The position numbers and the translations under genes are program-made. A DNA stretch of 64,000 nucleotides from Coptis chinensis (lineage: Eukaryota > Streptophyta > Magnoliopsida > Ranunculales > Ranunculaceae), in assembly GCA_015680905.1 (NCBI GenBank), contig CM027377.1, positions 57,123,501-57,187,500 of the forward strand. Direction: 5' to 3'. Numbering within the stretch: position 1 is the stretch's first letter; every line of letters begins with the position of its first letter. The notes under the pieces are model-generated. The model saw nothing but the letters and a program-made list of their open reading frames with translations. It ran no database searches and was not told where the DNA came from. This document shows, in pieces, positions 11,139-21,206 of this stretch.

Positions 11139-11498
11139 CTTATCTTTCTATTCTTCTGGCAAATTGGAGCCTTTCGCCATGAACTTCTCCTCTTCTCCTT
11201 CCCCAATATTTACCATTTCGATTTCTTCAATCGTCTTCGGTCCCTCTGATGGCTCCGACTTTCCCTCCACCGAGGCGCACTGTAATTGCTATGCTCGCCT
11301 TTTTCTGGGATCAGAAGTTTCTCCCTCCGATCCGCGGATCAATCTCTTCACAGTGCCCCGGTGACTATTCTTGGCTGTCACTTGGTCATCGTAGACCTCA
11401 TACATGCCGATAGGTGTTGGAAATCGTATCACTTGATAGTAAGTAGAGGGTACCACCTTCATCTCATGGATCCATCGTCTCCCTAAAATTGTATTGTA

Positions 11499-12089
11499 CT
11501 ACGAAACCGAATCTATCACCATGAATCGTGTGAAAATGGTCACCAGACCCATGGTCACTGGCAACAAAAGTTCTCCCATGGGTTCAGTCATGCTTCTATT
11601 GAATCCGTATAGATTGGTCCGTGAGGGCCGCAGCTGTTTAGGATCTACTCCCATTTCTTCCAACGCCCCTCTGAATAGAAGATCCACTGCACTTCCACAA
11701 TCAATCAACACCCTCTTTACCATGTAGTTCCCCATAGGTACTGTAATTACCAGGGCATCTTCATGCGGTGAGTCCACTGCCCGGAGATCTGCGCTGCTAA
11801 ACACTATCTGGTCCTTCTCGGATGTCGCTCCCAAAATCTGTCGGGACCTATCCACCCTCTCACTGATTTGTTGGATGCTTGTCGTCCGTCTTACCTTGTC
11901 TCTATGAGCATTGTGACTCAGGACTTCACCGCTGTAAATCACATTAATAGTTCCCAATATTCTTCCTAGCGGCGGCATATGTCCCTCCTTCTGCTCTCCT
12001 CTCACAAACTCTCTCATCACTCCTCTCTCCACAATCCTCTGAACCAACCATTTCAAGGAATAGCAGTCATTAGTCTCGTGATTTCGCAT
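11499..12089 (-). pseudogene. T1 aspartic protease region
   Basis: Contains VLIDCGSAVDLLF, the position of the D-S/T-G active site, and the downstream LYGFNRS segment typical of Tat proteases. The N-terminal part (RNHETNDCYSLKW) is the end of gag, where Tat elements carry a modified zinc-knuckle-like stretch. Cleaves the polyprotein. Fossil. Confidence 0.78.
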
Positions 12090-12149
12090 CTGATGATAAT
12101 CGCAAAATGGTTTTTTCGGTATCTCTATTGGTGTACTCCGCGGTCCCTC

Positions 12150-13349
12150 GTGCCCCAGTAGATTCTTGATTAAGGGTAAGATCTCGCTCAGCAGTTTGTT
12201 CAGCGGTGTCTGCTCTGTCTCTCTATATGGTTTTCTCTCCCGATACTCTCTTCGGGCACCCTCCCGTGTCCCCGCTACCTCTGGGCGGTCTCCGCAGTAT
12301 CCACCGCCTTCCTTCCCAGCAGTCTCTGTCCTCCTAGGCTATCTTCCCTTCTCCAATGACAACACTGCTTTCCCGACTTTCTAGAATCTTTCTGCATAGT
12401 ATCTTCATACCTTATGTACTTCTTCACCCTCGGATAAAGTTCATGTAAGGTCGCGATCTCATTTTTCGCCACCGACTGATGTACCCCCGTTCCCGGTCGC
12501 AACCCTCTCTCAAATGCTATTACCGCAGTCCGTTCATCCAGATTTTCAACTTTCAATGTCTCCGCCTTGAATCGACATAAAAACTCTCTAACTGACTCCG
12601 AGGACTGTTGTCTCACATTGAATAACGCCGCGATATCTACCACTCGTCTCTTCTGCTGTATGAAGTGATCTATGAATGCTTGCTCCAACTCCTGGAAATT
12701 GGTTATGCTCCCCGTGGGTAACCTGTAATACCAATCTGACGCCTCTCCCTTCAAACTTGCCGGGAACATCATGCACCGCAGGCCATCATACCGCGCCTCC
12801 TGCCAAAGAAGCATCTGCTGCCAGAAATGATGGATGTGATCCGCCGGATCTCCCTTCCCCTCATACCTTTCGAATCTAGGTTGAACGAACCGCTTCGGAA
12901 CCTCCGATGCCTATATTTTATTTGCCAATGGGTTGTGGTTCAACCCCGCCACAACCTAACTAACCGCTCCTCCTTGATTCTTCTCTTGTCGTCGATTCGC
13001 TTCCCTATCGTTGTCTATCATCTCCTGGACTTGCTCCATAGTCAACCCTGCTACCGGATTCTCCACCAGATCTGGTCCCACCATCTCTTCCTCAGCTCTC
13101 TCTCTCCCCCCCAGATCCCTCATTCCCTTCTTCCTTGGTCTCACCCTCTGACTTGTCTCTCTCCCTTCTCAATTCTTCATTCTCTTCCCTCAGCTTCGCG
13201 ATCTCCTCTCTCATCTGCCTCGTATCTTCTGTTTCCCATTCCTTTCTTCGATCTCCTTCTCCATCGATCACACCATCTAGTGCTAGATCCGGTGTTGCAT
13301 TCTCCACCGCCACCTTTTTAGGTCTACTTACTCTCTTCTTCGGTGCCAT
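12150..13349 (-). pseudogene. T1 gag
   Basis: Start ATG at 13349, just after the PBS. Basic N-terminus (MAPKKRVSRPKK), a charged coiled-coil-like segment (MREEIAKLREENEELRRER), then the retrotransposon gag domain (12275-12814) with SDWYYRLP, FIDHFIQQ and VREFLCRFK. Capsid-forming protein. Fossil with some breaks. Confidence 0.8.
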
Positions 13350-13370
13350 TTCTCTCTTGTTCTTGTCTTC

Positions 13371-13388
13371 CCCACAGACGGCACCAAA
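13371..13388 (-). other. Primer binding site of T1
   Basis: Minus strand reads TTTGGTGCCGTCTGTGGG immediately after the 5' LTR. The GGYGCCGTCTGTGGG form is common in plant Tat elements. The matching tRNA was not determined. Confidence 0.7.
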
Positions 13389-13693
13389 TGTATGAACACG
13401 ATGCAACTACCTCTTTATTTTTTTCTCTCTTTCTTTCTGCCTCCTCTTTTTCTTTTCCTTTTCTCCTCCCTCCTTTCTTCCCACACTGTTCCTTTTATAT
13501 CGCTCTCTTCCTTCTTGGGTCGTCCATCTGTTTTTAAATCTTACGGTCCGACTCCCATCCATACCAATGACACGTCCCTGCGGTCTAGGGTTCCGTAGTT
13601 ATGATCCTATACTCACCCCTTTTTTCTTCAGTATTCTACATCCTATCCCCTGCACCGCTGACCCAGTCATCTTTCCTACATTATGCTACTACA
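13389..13693 (-). repeat. 5' LTR of T1
   Basis: TGTATGAACACG ... GCTACTACA, about 95% identical to 4031-4333, followed by ATAAC. Confidence 0.9.
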
Positions 13694-14949
13694 ATAACCG
13701 TGATAAATTCTTTTTGAAAGGGAGATTGTTGGACAACCTTTTATCTCACCCTTTGTCATTTTTTGCTGGTATTGCTCATGACAATTAACCAGCAAATAAA
13801 AACTTGTCCTAAACCCACCACATTCCCTTTCATATTCATAAACATCAACACCAATTAACAAAAGCAACCCAACATAAGTAAATTCTTTGAAGAACTTATT
13901 TCATTAAGATAAGAAATAACAATGTTGAACATGAACTTAACTTTCAAAGAGTACTAGTGATCAGTCAATTATTTATAGAAACTCAAATATTGTATCAACT
14001 ACTATTCTTCAAACTATAATAAGGCATTTTTTTAACATTTCTCTATATATTTAGGAAAGGAGACAGATGGTTTTTGCTGAATTTCCTACTAAAAAAAATT
14101 TGAGAATCCACAACTCCCAAGGTATTCACGTTGGTCGTCAGTTGTGAAAAATTACAGGTTCCAAAACTCTTTTCGTCAACTTTAGTAAGTGGAGACGAAT
14201 ATCCAAGATGGTCCTATTCCACAAGAGAAACATCATTTCTAACAAACTCATCCTGTGCTAACTTCTAAAACTATAAATGTATGGACTATTGACCAGTAAA
14301 AAAAAGTAAAATAAAGGTTGTAATATCCAAAAACAAAGGTGCATAGCAGAAAACATGTCTCCTCACACTCATGTACACGAAACAAAATTGATATAGTCAT
14401 ATACACATGAACAAAGGTTAACCCAAAAAGATTAAACTCAATCAGATAAAGAAGATAGAAGTGTACCAACTCTAAAAGCAACCCAAGTTGGAGCAAAGTA
14501 ATCAGGACCTTCTCTTGTCCAATTCGATTTTAACAAGGACTGGGAAGTGATAAAAGATCTGCAAATAAATAAATAAAATGTTTAGTCGCTAATTCACTAC
14601 TCAGGATATAACAATAGTAATAAACAAGCTAAAAAAACAAGAGTGAACCTATTTACAATTGAGAAAGCATATCAAATGGTTCTACTACCCAAATACAAAA
14701 TTTCATGACGGAAACCTTGCCTTCTCAATGTACGTAAAACCAAGTTGATATAGTCATATATACAAGAAAAAAGCTCACTACAAGAAGGCCTTATCTAAAA
14801 AAAAGATAAAACTAATACTAGTCAAGCATGTTGAACTACATTTTTGTTCGATATAGCCTTAAATTATACAAACATAATATGGTAGGTTCCACATAGACTG
14901 AATCCCAATTCAGCTACAACAGCCTACACTTGACACAAGGCGAACCAGC
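13694..14949. other. Non-coding block of the CACTA with internal duplications
   Basis: AT-rich; no coding domain on either strand. Two duplicated pieces are visible. About 14347-14440 resembles about 14697-14775 (shared 'ttgatatagtcatata'), and 14470-14590 resembles 16231-16350 on the far side of the UBR7 copy. At 14776 a canonical CACTA-type end, CACTACAAGAAGGCC, faces right, without a partner. 14812-14949 is probably the 3' UTR of the UBR7 copy (minus strand). The origin of the rest is unknown. Confidence 0.45.
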
Positions 14950-16143
14950 TTAACTAGGTATAACTTTCAATAGACGTTGCCGCTTCTTGGCAAGATTTTC
15001 AAAGACCTTATGTACGTCAACGCTTGTGAACATGATTGTCTTTGATGAGTCAGCAGACTCCATGAAGGACTGAAGTTCAGTCTTCATATCATTAATGCCA
15101 CTTACAATCTCAATTTTTGCAACATGGCTGAGTTTATTGAGAAAATCCAACTCAACTCCTTCCTGCTGCTGCAACTTCTCCTGTCTCTTCTGTGTTGCCA
15201 TCTTCTCATACTCCGCAATTGAGTCTTCCTCATCAATCAGAAAATTGATACCACTGCAAGTATAAAACTCCACACACGTTTCACACCTGCAAAGAAGTTC
15301 TCTCCAATTTTTGGATAGAAACATGGGCTTTATCTTTTCTAAAGTAGAAACTTTAATTCTTAGATCAATAGAGAGAATGCATTTGGTACTTGAAACAACA
15401 CTGGTTGGTGGTATCCATTTCTGGAGGGTCAAAAGAGGTGGTGCCATTCTCAAGCTTCGAAGAGGATGCACAAGCCGAATGTGCCCTTGCAGACATCGTT
15501 CCTTCTTTGTTGCTATTTTGGGTAGAATCACATTGCCTAACAGGTTCCCAAATGATTGGAAGATATAGTGTCAAGAAAGAGCATATCTTTGCACATGCTT
15601 GACAGATGAAATCCTCGTAAACAGGTTCTCCATCCTCATCTCTCGGTATCTCATTAGAGGACTCAAGACCCAAATGGTTCTCATGAAACCAATCCTCACA
15701 GATACAATCATTTCCACTTGTTCCTCTGCCTCTGGATCAGGATAAGGATGGCCACATGTGCAGTAGGAACCTTTAGAAGTCTGGTTGTATGTGTTCTCTG
15801 AATTTTCTGGATCCTTACTTGCAAAAAGTTTGCAATAGAACTCCCCAAATTTTGAATTGCCACAGTCACATATGAAGTTTCTCTTGGTCCACAGCTCAAC
15901 AATCTCATGGCCGTCATGGCAGGACAAACTACAAGCAGTGCAAACCCCAGCATTCCTATCTGGAACACAAGTAAGACACGGGAAAACCGCCTGCCTCTTC
16001 ATATAATCGTTGTTGTAAGTACACTCCTTCCCTTCATATCCTCCTAAAACCAAATCAGCTTCCAGTTCTTCGTCTTCGGCGTTTTGTAAAAAATCTTGGA
16101 TTGAAACCATCTGCTCAGTCTCGTCATCAAATATGTCAGCCAT
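14950..16143 (-). pseudogene. UBR7: UBR7-type E3 ligase gene copy (UBR box + PHD finger), captured by the CACTA
   Basis: Family role: UBR7 proteins are N-recognin-type ubiquitin ligases with a UBR box and a PHD finger acting on chromatin. The first 146 codons from ATG 16143 (MADIFDDE) include ELEADLVLGGYEGKECTY, the Cys/His-rich UBR box (CLTCVPDRNAGVCTACSL, CHDGHE, NFICDCGNSKFG) and the start of the PHD region (YCTCGHPYPDP). The reading frame then shifts near 15705, where a few bases including at least one PHD cysteine codon seem lost; CEDWFHENHLGLESS and EDFICQACAKICSF follow in a second frame. A further shift near 15410 leads to KPMFLSKNWRELLCRCETC and a C-terminal helical part, stop 14950-14952. 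I chose ATG 16143 because the upstream in-frame codon is TTG. No introns interrupt the frame, which suggests a processed copy or an intronless parent. A functional protein is unlikely. Confidence 0.85.
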
Positions 16144-16620
16144 TGAAGCTCTCGACAACCTAAATTGAGAATGGGGTTTGAGAATTTTAGGGCCAGTAAA
16201 GAAAAGGAGAGGGCTTTATAAGAGTAATACCTGCTCAAAAGCAAATCAAGTTGAGGTAGGATAACTAGAACCTCCTCAGATCCAATTTGTTATAACAAGG
16301 AATGAATAGCTAATGGAAGAACTGCGAATCAGTTTATAAAGGTTAGGCACTAACTTATTTATACATGAAACTTAGATTCAATATTCTAAGTTTGATTAAT
16401 CGCTTAATCTAAGATCATTTTAGTACCTGAAAACCCAGAAGAGTTGTGAACTGCTGTGGAGTTGAAATGGGCAGTGGAAATCATTTTTGAGTTGGTGTGA
16501 GGTGAAGAGAGGGCAATATAGACGAAGAAATAGTGGAGAGGCGAGATAGTTGGGATTAGAACGGCAGTTGCCATCGTGAGTTCGTGCTAGTCAGGAGAGA
16601 GTATTGTAGAGCGGGACTTC
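16144..16620 (-). other. 5' leader of the UBR7 copy with candidate exon, intron and upstream frame
   Basis: On the minus strand, a TTATAAAG motif near 16215 lies about 70 bases before the ATG. Upstream, 16231-16435 has intron form: GTACT after TTTTCAG at 16436 and TTGCTTTTGAGCAG at 16231. The sequence before it, from ATG 16574, encodes MATAVLIPTISPLHYFF, about 50 Ser/Thr-rich residues that look like a plastid or secretory leader but have no continuation. It may be an exon from a second captured gene or a 5' UTR with a chance frame. Confidence 0.35.
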
Positions 16621-16679
16621 TATTTTTTTGGGACTTCTATTTTTTTTGGGATTTCTGTTTTATTTGCCAAATTTATTCT

Positions 16680-16986
16680 GAGATATTTGGTATACTAGCA
16701 ATTATATCATTTGAGTGTCGAGATATTTGGCTTAATATCAATTATACCAGTTCAATGTGAGATAAATGAAATTTCCTATTATATCAGTTTCACAATGGTG
16801 AGATAAATGAAATTTTCTATTATATTAGTTCCACAATGGTGAGATAAATGAAATTTCCTATTATATCAATTCCATACCACGAGTGGTAAAATCCATATAT
16901 TTTATCTCGGTTAAGTAAGAGGTGAGATAACAAATTTATACTCAGAGTTAGTACCTAAGTTATGGCTAATTTTAGAACCGAGATAA
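16680..16986. repeat. Right subterminal repeat array of the CACTA
   Basis: At least three near-identical units of GAGATAAATGAAATTTCC followed by 'tattatatcagtt' (about 16760, 16799, 16841), plus CCGAGATAA near the end, match the core of the left array. Confidence 0.7.
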
Positions 16987-17007
16987 AAACCCTTTTTTTT
17001 AGTAGTG
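16987..17007 (-). repeat. Right CACTA terminal inverted repeat
   Basis: Ends TTTTTTTTAGTAGTG, followed by target duplication GTT (17008-17010). Confidence 0.85.
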
Positions 17008-17010
17008 GTT

Positions 17011-17995
17011 AGAGATAAAGTCTTGAGTAGCTGACTATAAAAGACTCATTATATTCTTCGGTGTACTCCATTCCAGTCTTATATTTTGGTAAGTGCACCA
17101 TTCAGGTAACCGGGCCCTCCCTATGGAGTGTGTGGCTATAAGTACCAGATCTTAAGTCCACATTTAACATAATTCACGTTTTCCACTCTTGCATATTTTC
17201 TCGGTTTTTGGAGTCAAGTTTCTCTATGGTGTGAATTATGTTCTTATTGCTTTATTGTTTTCCCTTATGATAAACATAATTCATAAAAAAAAATAAAAAT
17301 AAAAAGACATTAAACTATAAAATCGGTATTCTAGCAAGTCTCGAGAATCTGACTTTAAAAGACCCACGTTTTAAAACAAATTTTCTAAACTTTGTTTTCA
17401 AAAAATTGTTTGGGGGTGGGGTGTTTGGTTTTTTTCCATTCTTAATCACTCAATTTCCTATTCTTATCCCATCTTCATCCTAGGGCCCATCTTCATGTCG
17501 TGGCTAGCAGTTTAGGAAATTTGTTGTTTTCATGTTGTTTTTATTGTTTTTGGTAGATTGGATGTTAAGTTGTTAAAATCAGTAGTTAAATTTGAATTCT
17601 GTAGTTAATTGTTATTTGAATTTCTATTTGAATTTAAATTGGGTTTTGTCTAAGCATGTGATGATTTTTGCGTAAATCCCACCTTCTCGAATTGTTTGGG
17701 GGTGGTATTATTGTTTTTAGCATTAGTTTTATCTGATCCACTATTTTAGAAGTAATTTTGCAATGAGTTGGTTGAGAATGTTGCCAATATTGGTGTGGCT
17801 AGAATTAGATATTGTGGCAGGATGAAATTTTAATGAGTGAGGAAGTTGTTATTCTTAATTCAATCTAAAAGATATTAGGTTTGTTTTGGAATAATGAATG
17901 GGTTGTTTCCGTTTTTAGGTTTTGGAAATATTTTTTTTCAGGCAATTGCCTTAAAATTTTGGGTAACTTGTTAATTCATTTTAGAAACTAAAACC
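17011..17995 (+). other. E1 spacer between the acidic region and the env-position ORF
   Basis: Non-coding; aligns with the E4 spacer (minus strand, about 53420-54150) and partly with E2 (28500-28690). It contains GTTTGGGGGTGGGG at 17408 and TGTTTGGGGGTGG at 17693, and paired blocks ending in 'ctgactttaaaagaccca' (about 17350). It ends in the TATA-like motif. Confidence 0.6.
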
Positions 17996-18004
17996 CTATA
18001 TATA
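17996..18004 (+). promoter_or_regulatory. TATA-like motif before the env-position ORF of E1
   Basis: CTATATATA followed by a C/A-rich leader ('ttcattctacac'). E4 has CTATATAAA with the same following bases at the same place on the minus strand (53333-53341). The preceding 80 bases are also conserved. Confidence 0.5.
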
Positions 18005-18099
18005 CTTGATTCATTCTACACTCATAACCTACACATCTCACGTGCATCTCTTACCTTGAACCTCTAAATTTTTCCTTTTGTTTTTAATTTCATCCTGCT

Positions 18100-18240
18100 C
18101 AGAGCACACGGAGCGTGCCCCGCACCCTATATAGGCTACTTCTGAGCACGCCTAGCGATGAAATGCCTGGAACTCGAGTTAGAAAGGAGCGCGACCCGCG
18201 CCCTTCAAAGGCTATTTTGGAGCGCACCCCGCGCCCTGAC
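18100..18240 (+). repeat. GC-rich minisatellite in E1
   Basis: Three to four imperfect copies of a unit with core GAGCGCGACCCGCGCCC, spaced about 45-55 bases, standing out from the AT-rich surroundings. The same core occurs in E2, E3, E4, E7 and E8. Confidence 0.65.
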
Positions 18241-18321
18241 CTTCGCAGCTGCTTTAATTTTATGATTTTTTGTGAGTTTTTCCAAGGTTGTTTGCAGCAC
18301 TTCTAGAGTGTGTTTATTGTG

Positions 18322-19240
18322 ATGACATCTCTTACAATCATACCGGAGTAGTCTTTTGAAGATTTGTTCCAAAGCGACACCTATAGTGCTTGGTTTCGCG
18401 AGGTGATCATACACGAAGGCTGGGAACCGCTAATGGTAAGACCTGATGAACATTATTCTCTGGCACTTACATCTTATTTTTATGATAATTGCAAGTTCTT
18501 TGATAGACCGGATGGAGAACAAGTGTTCTCTATCACCATTGAGGATGAACTAATGGAAATTAACAGGTTCTTGCTAGCCTTTGTTCTTGGACTTGCTATA
18601 CCCGCTGAAATATAAGACCCATGGGGCTATTGGGTAGATAATATGTATATTTAAACCTATGAGTTTTTGGATGAGGCTTGTAGGGCAGGAATTTTCCATA
18701 TCGAGGACCAAGGGGAATATAACGTCGCCCTTGGTAGCCTGTCCATGAATGTGGGCACTGTTATGTTTTGGATCATGCTAAACATATTAGGGGAATGACA
18801 TTTTTCTTCTGTGAATGACGCCACTTGCAGCATCTTCCTTGCTTTTGCCACAGAACGTATGCTCTATGACCTTCCCCGAACCTTAGTTTCTAGTTTAGCG
18901 CATGCCCATAGCATGAGGCATAAGTACCTTCTTATACCTATTTTAGTTTGTCGTATTATGCTTTGTTTCTTCTTTGTTTTTTGTACCCATTTCACGGATT
19001 GGGTTGGGGTCGGCATTGTGAGACCCACCAATTGTATTATTCGATCTTTCCGTGCAATGACTTGGTAAGGGTGGAGGATACAACCTCATCAAGTTGCACC
19101 TTACACCCCATTCGACCAAGTGGCGCTTAACAGGTTAGCGATCGTAGATGATAAATGGCGTGAAGCCTAGCAAATCGTCATGGCATGGCAGGATGCGAAG
19201 GAACCTCATTTCTTTATAGAAGGGAATGATGACGTTTAAA
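18322..19240 (+). pseudogene. E1 env-position ORF (Athila-type extra ORF, unknown function)
   Basis: Begins MTSLTIIPE and contains AWFREVIIHEGWEPLM, HYSLALTSYFYDN, EQVFSITIEDELMEI and RFLLAFVLGLAIP, the same protein as at 52025-52952 in E4. The spacing of 'GW-x-P', 'Y-x-x-L-T-x-x-F' and a C-terminal 'F-x-L-G-L' element recalls the extra ORF that Athila-group elements carry after pol, and plant mobile-domain proteins. That relation is inferred from pattern, not shown. No signal peptide or transmembrane segment stands out, so the position, not the sequence, justifies 'env'. Fossil. Confidence 0.5.
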
Positions 19241-19249
19241 TATGGGAGA

Positions 19250-21206
19250 TAAGGTAAGTTTTTAGTTTCAGTTAGTGTCTGCTTATGTCCCAAGTAATTT
19301 ACTTCTTGTAACCCCATAACGGGTGGAACTCATATAGAGTTGCATCTGTTTTTTTTAACCTTGTTTTGCAGATGTTCCAAAATTTCACGCGTTTCCATAG
19401 TATTTTTCTACCCTTTTTTATTTCAATACTTTGAGGACAAAGCATGATTCTTATTTGTGGGTGGCATAGAAACACGAGTAATTTAAGGCATCTGTTAGGA
19501 TATAGATATGTATAATATGCACATATTTTCTAGTAAAAAATTAAAAAATTCAAAAAAATAAAAAAATAAAAAATAAAAAAATAAAAAGTTATGCTATACA
19601 CTTAGGAATATTAGTATTGTTTTATTTCTCTATGCTTTAATAATCTAGAAGTTTCACGTTAGCTTTTGCATTAGAATAGTTTTTAGAAATTTAGGTTAAT
19701 ATGTAGGTAATAATCTTTGCATCTTTCTATAAATATATTACATGAGTATCTATGATTGTTTGGCAGTACGTTTCTGAAATCTAGGTTAGAGTACTTATTC
19801 TATAAATCTTGTGAGAATATAGCCCAAACCCTTATATGAGTGAAATATTTGAGAAATGACACAAGGGAGAAGTAAATTCCGGATAGAGAAATCACACGTC
19901 CACTTGCTTGATCACAATACCATATCCTAAGAGAGAATTTAGGCCCTCTTTGGATCGATATAGCCAAAAGTTCAAACCTATGAATTATTTTCCGCTAGTC
20001 GCCCCTTTGAGCCTTTCTTTAGCCTTTCATAAACCACAATTCCTTTACCCTTTTACAAAAACAAAACAAAATAAAAAATCAACCTACCAATTTTAGAACG
20101 AGTCTGAGAATAGGATGAGTGAAGAAAAGAGAAGAGAAAAACCTGTGTAAACAAAAATTAGTTAGTTGCTTCCGAAAAGAAAAAGAAAAGAAGTTTCCAT
20201 CCAAAAAAAAGAAAAGAAAAGAAAAATAAAAATAGAAACAAAATAGAAACTCCAAAAATATAATAAAAGGAGTGAAAAAGCCAAAATAAAAAGCTAAAGA
20301 TGGAAACAAAGTATAGAAGCAAAAGAACAAGGTTTTCTCTAGTTACAGAATATGAAGATTCTATTATCTCAGACTGGTTCTTTTTGAATATCTATTTCCT
20401 TCATTCTTAAACCATCACCTAATCCCCGTAATACCTAATAAAGACCTCTAGCTCAGTTAGGAATAGGTTAGTGTGATAGTAAGTGGCAGATGTGTTTGAT
20501 CGACTTCGGCTTCCTTGTGTGTCATTGAGTTTGTAAGGTAAAGTGTGCCCACTGCACACTGGAGTAGTGAAACTTGAGCGGAAAAATCAGAGTGTTTTTG
20601 TCTTGACTTTTATGTGAGGACCTACTTAAGGACGTTATTCCAAAGTTTCAGAATCGGACCTATTAGTACATTTCATAGTATTACTCATTGTATAAATGTT
20701 TATTCGTAGATGATTGATTATTATGCATATATTAGCTTAGGTTTCGACTTGATTATTCTCTATTCATTGCTAGTGAGATGTATAGATAATTGAGACATAA
20801 ATAAGGAAACAATAATTTTATTTCTTAGTCGTTTTAGTGTAGATGAAGTTTGTGAGTATCTTCACTAGAAAACTCTTATTCACTAGGGAATTCCTAGTGG
20901 TTTAAGGCCTTGTTGCACATGGTCAATGAAATCGCACTCGGCGAAATGAGATTAGTTAGAACTCTATTTTTGGTCACTTATTCTAATTTCTCATATTTGC
21001 TTGAGGATAAACAAAATGTTGTTTGGGGGTGGTTTGATAAGAGCCTCTTATTCACTAGGGAATTCCTAGTGGTTTAAGGCCTTGCTGCATATGGTCAATG
21101 AAATCGCACTCGGCAAAACGAGATTAGTTAGAACTCTATTTTTGGCCACTTATTCTAATTTCTCATATTTGCTTGAGGACAAACAAAATGTTGTTTGGGG
21201 GTATTT
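19250..21206 (+). other. E1 3' non-coding region
   Basis: Conserved modules, in order: TTGAGGACAAAGCA plus a TTTGTGGGTGG PPT-like motif (about 19430-19465), an A-rich stretch (19540-19600), a leader-like block shared with E2, E4, E5 and E8, a purine-rich tract (20110-20330), a 'cccactgcacactggag' block (about 20550), and a 172-base tandem duplication of the final segment (20873-21216). No coding frame. Confidence 0.65.

Larger units (their letters stand above)
4031..13693 (-). mobile_element. Ty3/gypsy LTR retrotransposon T1, Tat lineage, with antisense extra gene
   Basis: Two LTRs of about 303-305 bases (TGTATGAACACG ... GCTACTACA) enclose gag, protease, reverse transcriptase, RNase H, a second RNase H and integrase in minus orientation, then a long 3' region with a plus-strand gene. 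The second (archaeal-type) RNase H between RNase H and integrase, and the antisense gene between integrase and 3' LTR, mark the Tat lineage (Ogre, Retand and RIRE2 relatives). Flanks are AGAAC (left) and ATAAC (right), a 5-bp target duplication with one mismatch. By eye the LTRs differ at about 15 positions (about 5%), suggesting an insertion on the order of 1-3 million years old. Structure whole; coding parts carry several breaks. Confidence 0.9.
3724..17007. mobile_element. Composite CACTA transposon carrying a UBR7 copy and a Tat retrotransposon
   Basis: Left terminus CACTACTAAAAAAGGGTTT at 3724; the reverse complement of the right terminus ending at 17007 reads CACTACTAAAAAAAAGGG. Both are flanked by GTT. 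Subterminal regions hold many short copies of a GAGATAA / ATCTCAG motif in both orientations (3775-4015 and about 16680-16985), as expected for transposase-binding arrays. Inside are a Tat-lineage LTR element (4031-13693), a block of duplicated non-coding sequence (13700-14940) and a UBR7-type gene copy (14950-16143). No CACTA transposase frame is visible, so the element is non-autonomous. Carriage of host gene sequence makes it Pack-CACTA-like. Without the nested Tat element it would be about 3.6 kb. Confidence 0.85.

Noticed and set aside
14248-14496. 82-codon minus-strand frame near the UBR7 copy
   Set aside because: Composition is that of AT-rich non-coding DNA and it spans one of the duplicated blocks; no recognisable domain.
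20079-20330. Phe-rich minus-strand frame (also at 40152-40358)
   Set aside because: Produced by translating the purine-rich tract on the complementary strand; low complexity.
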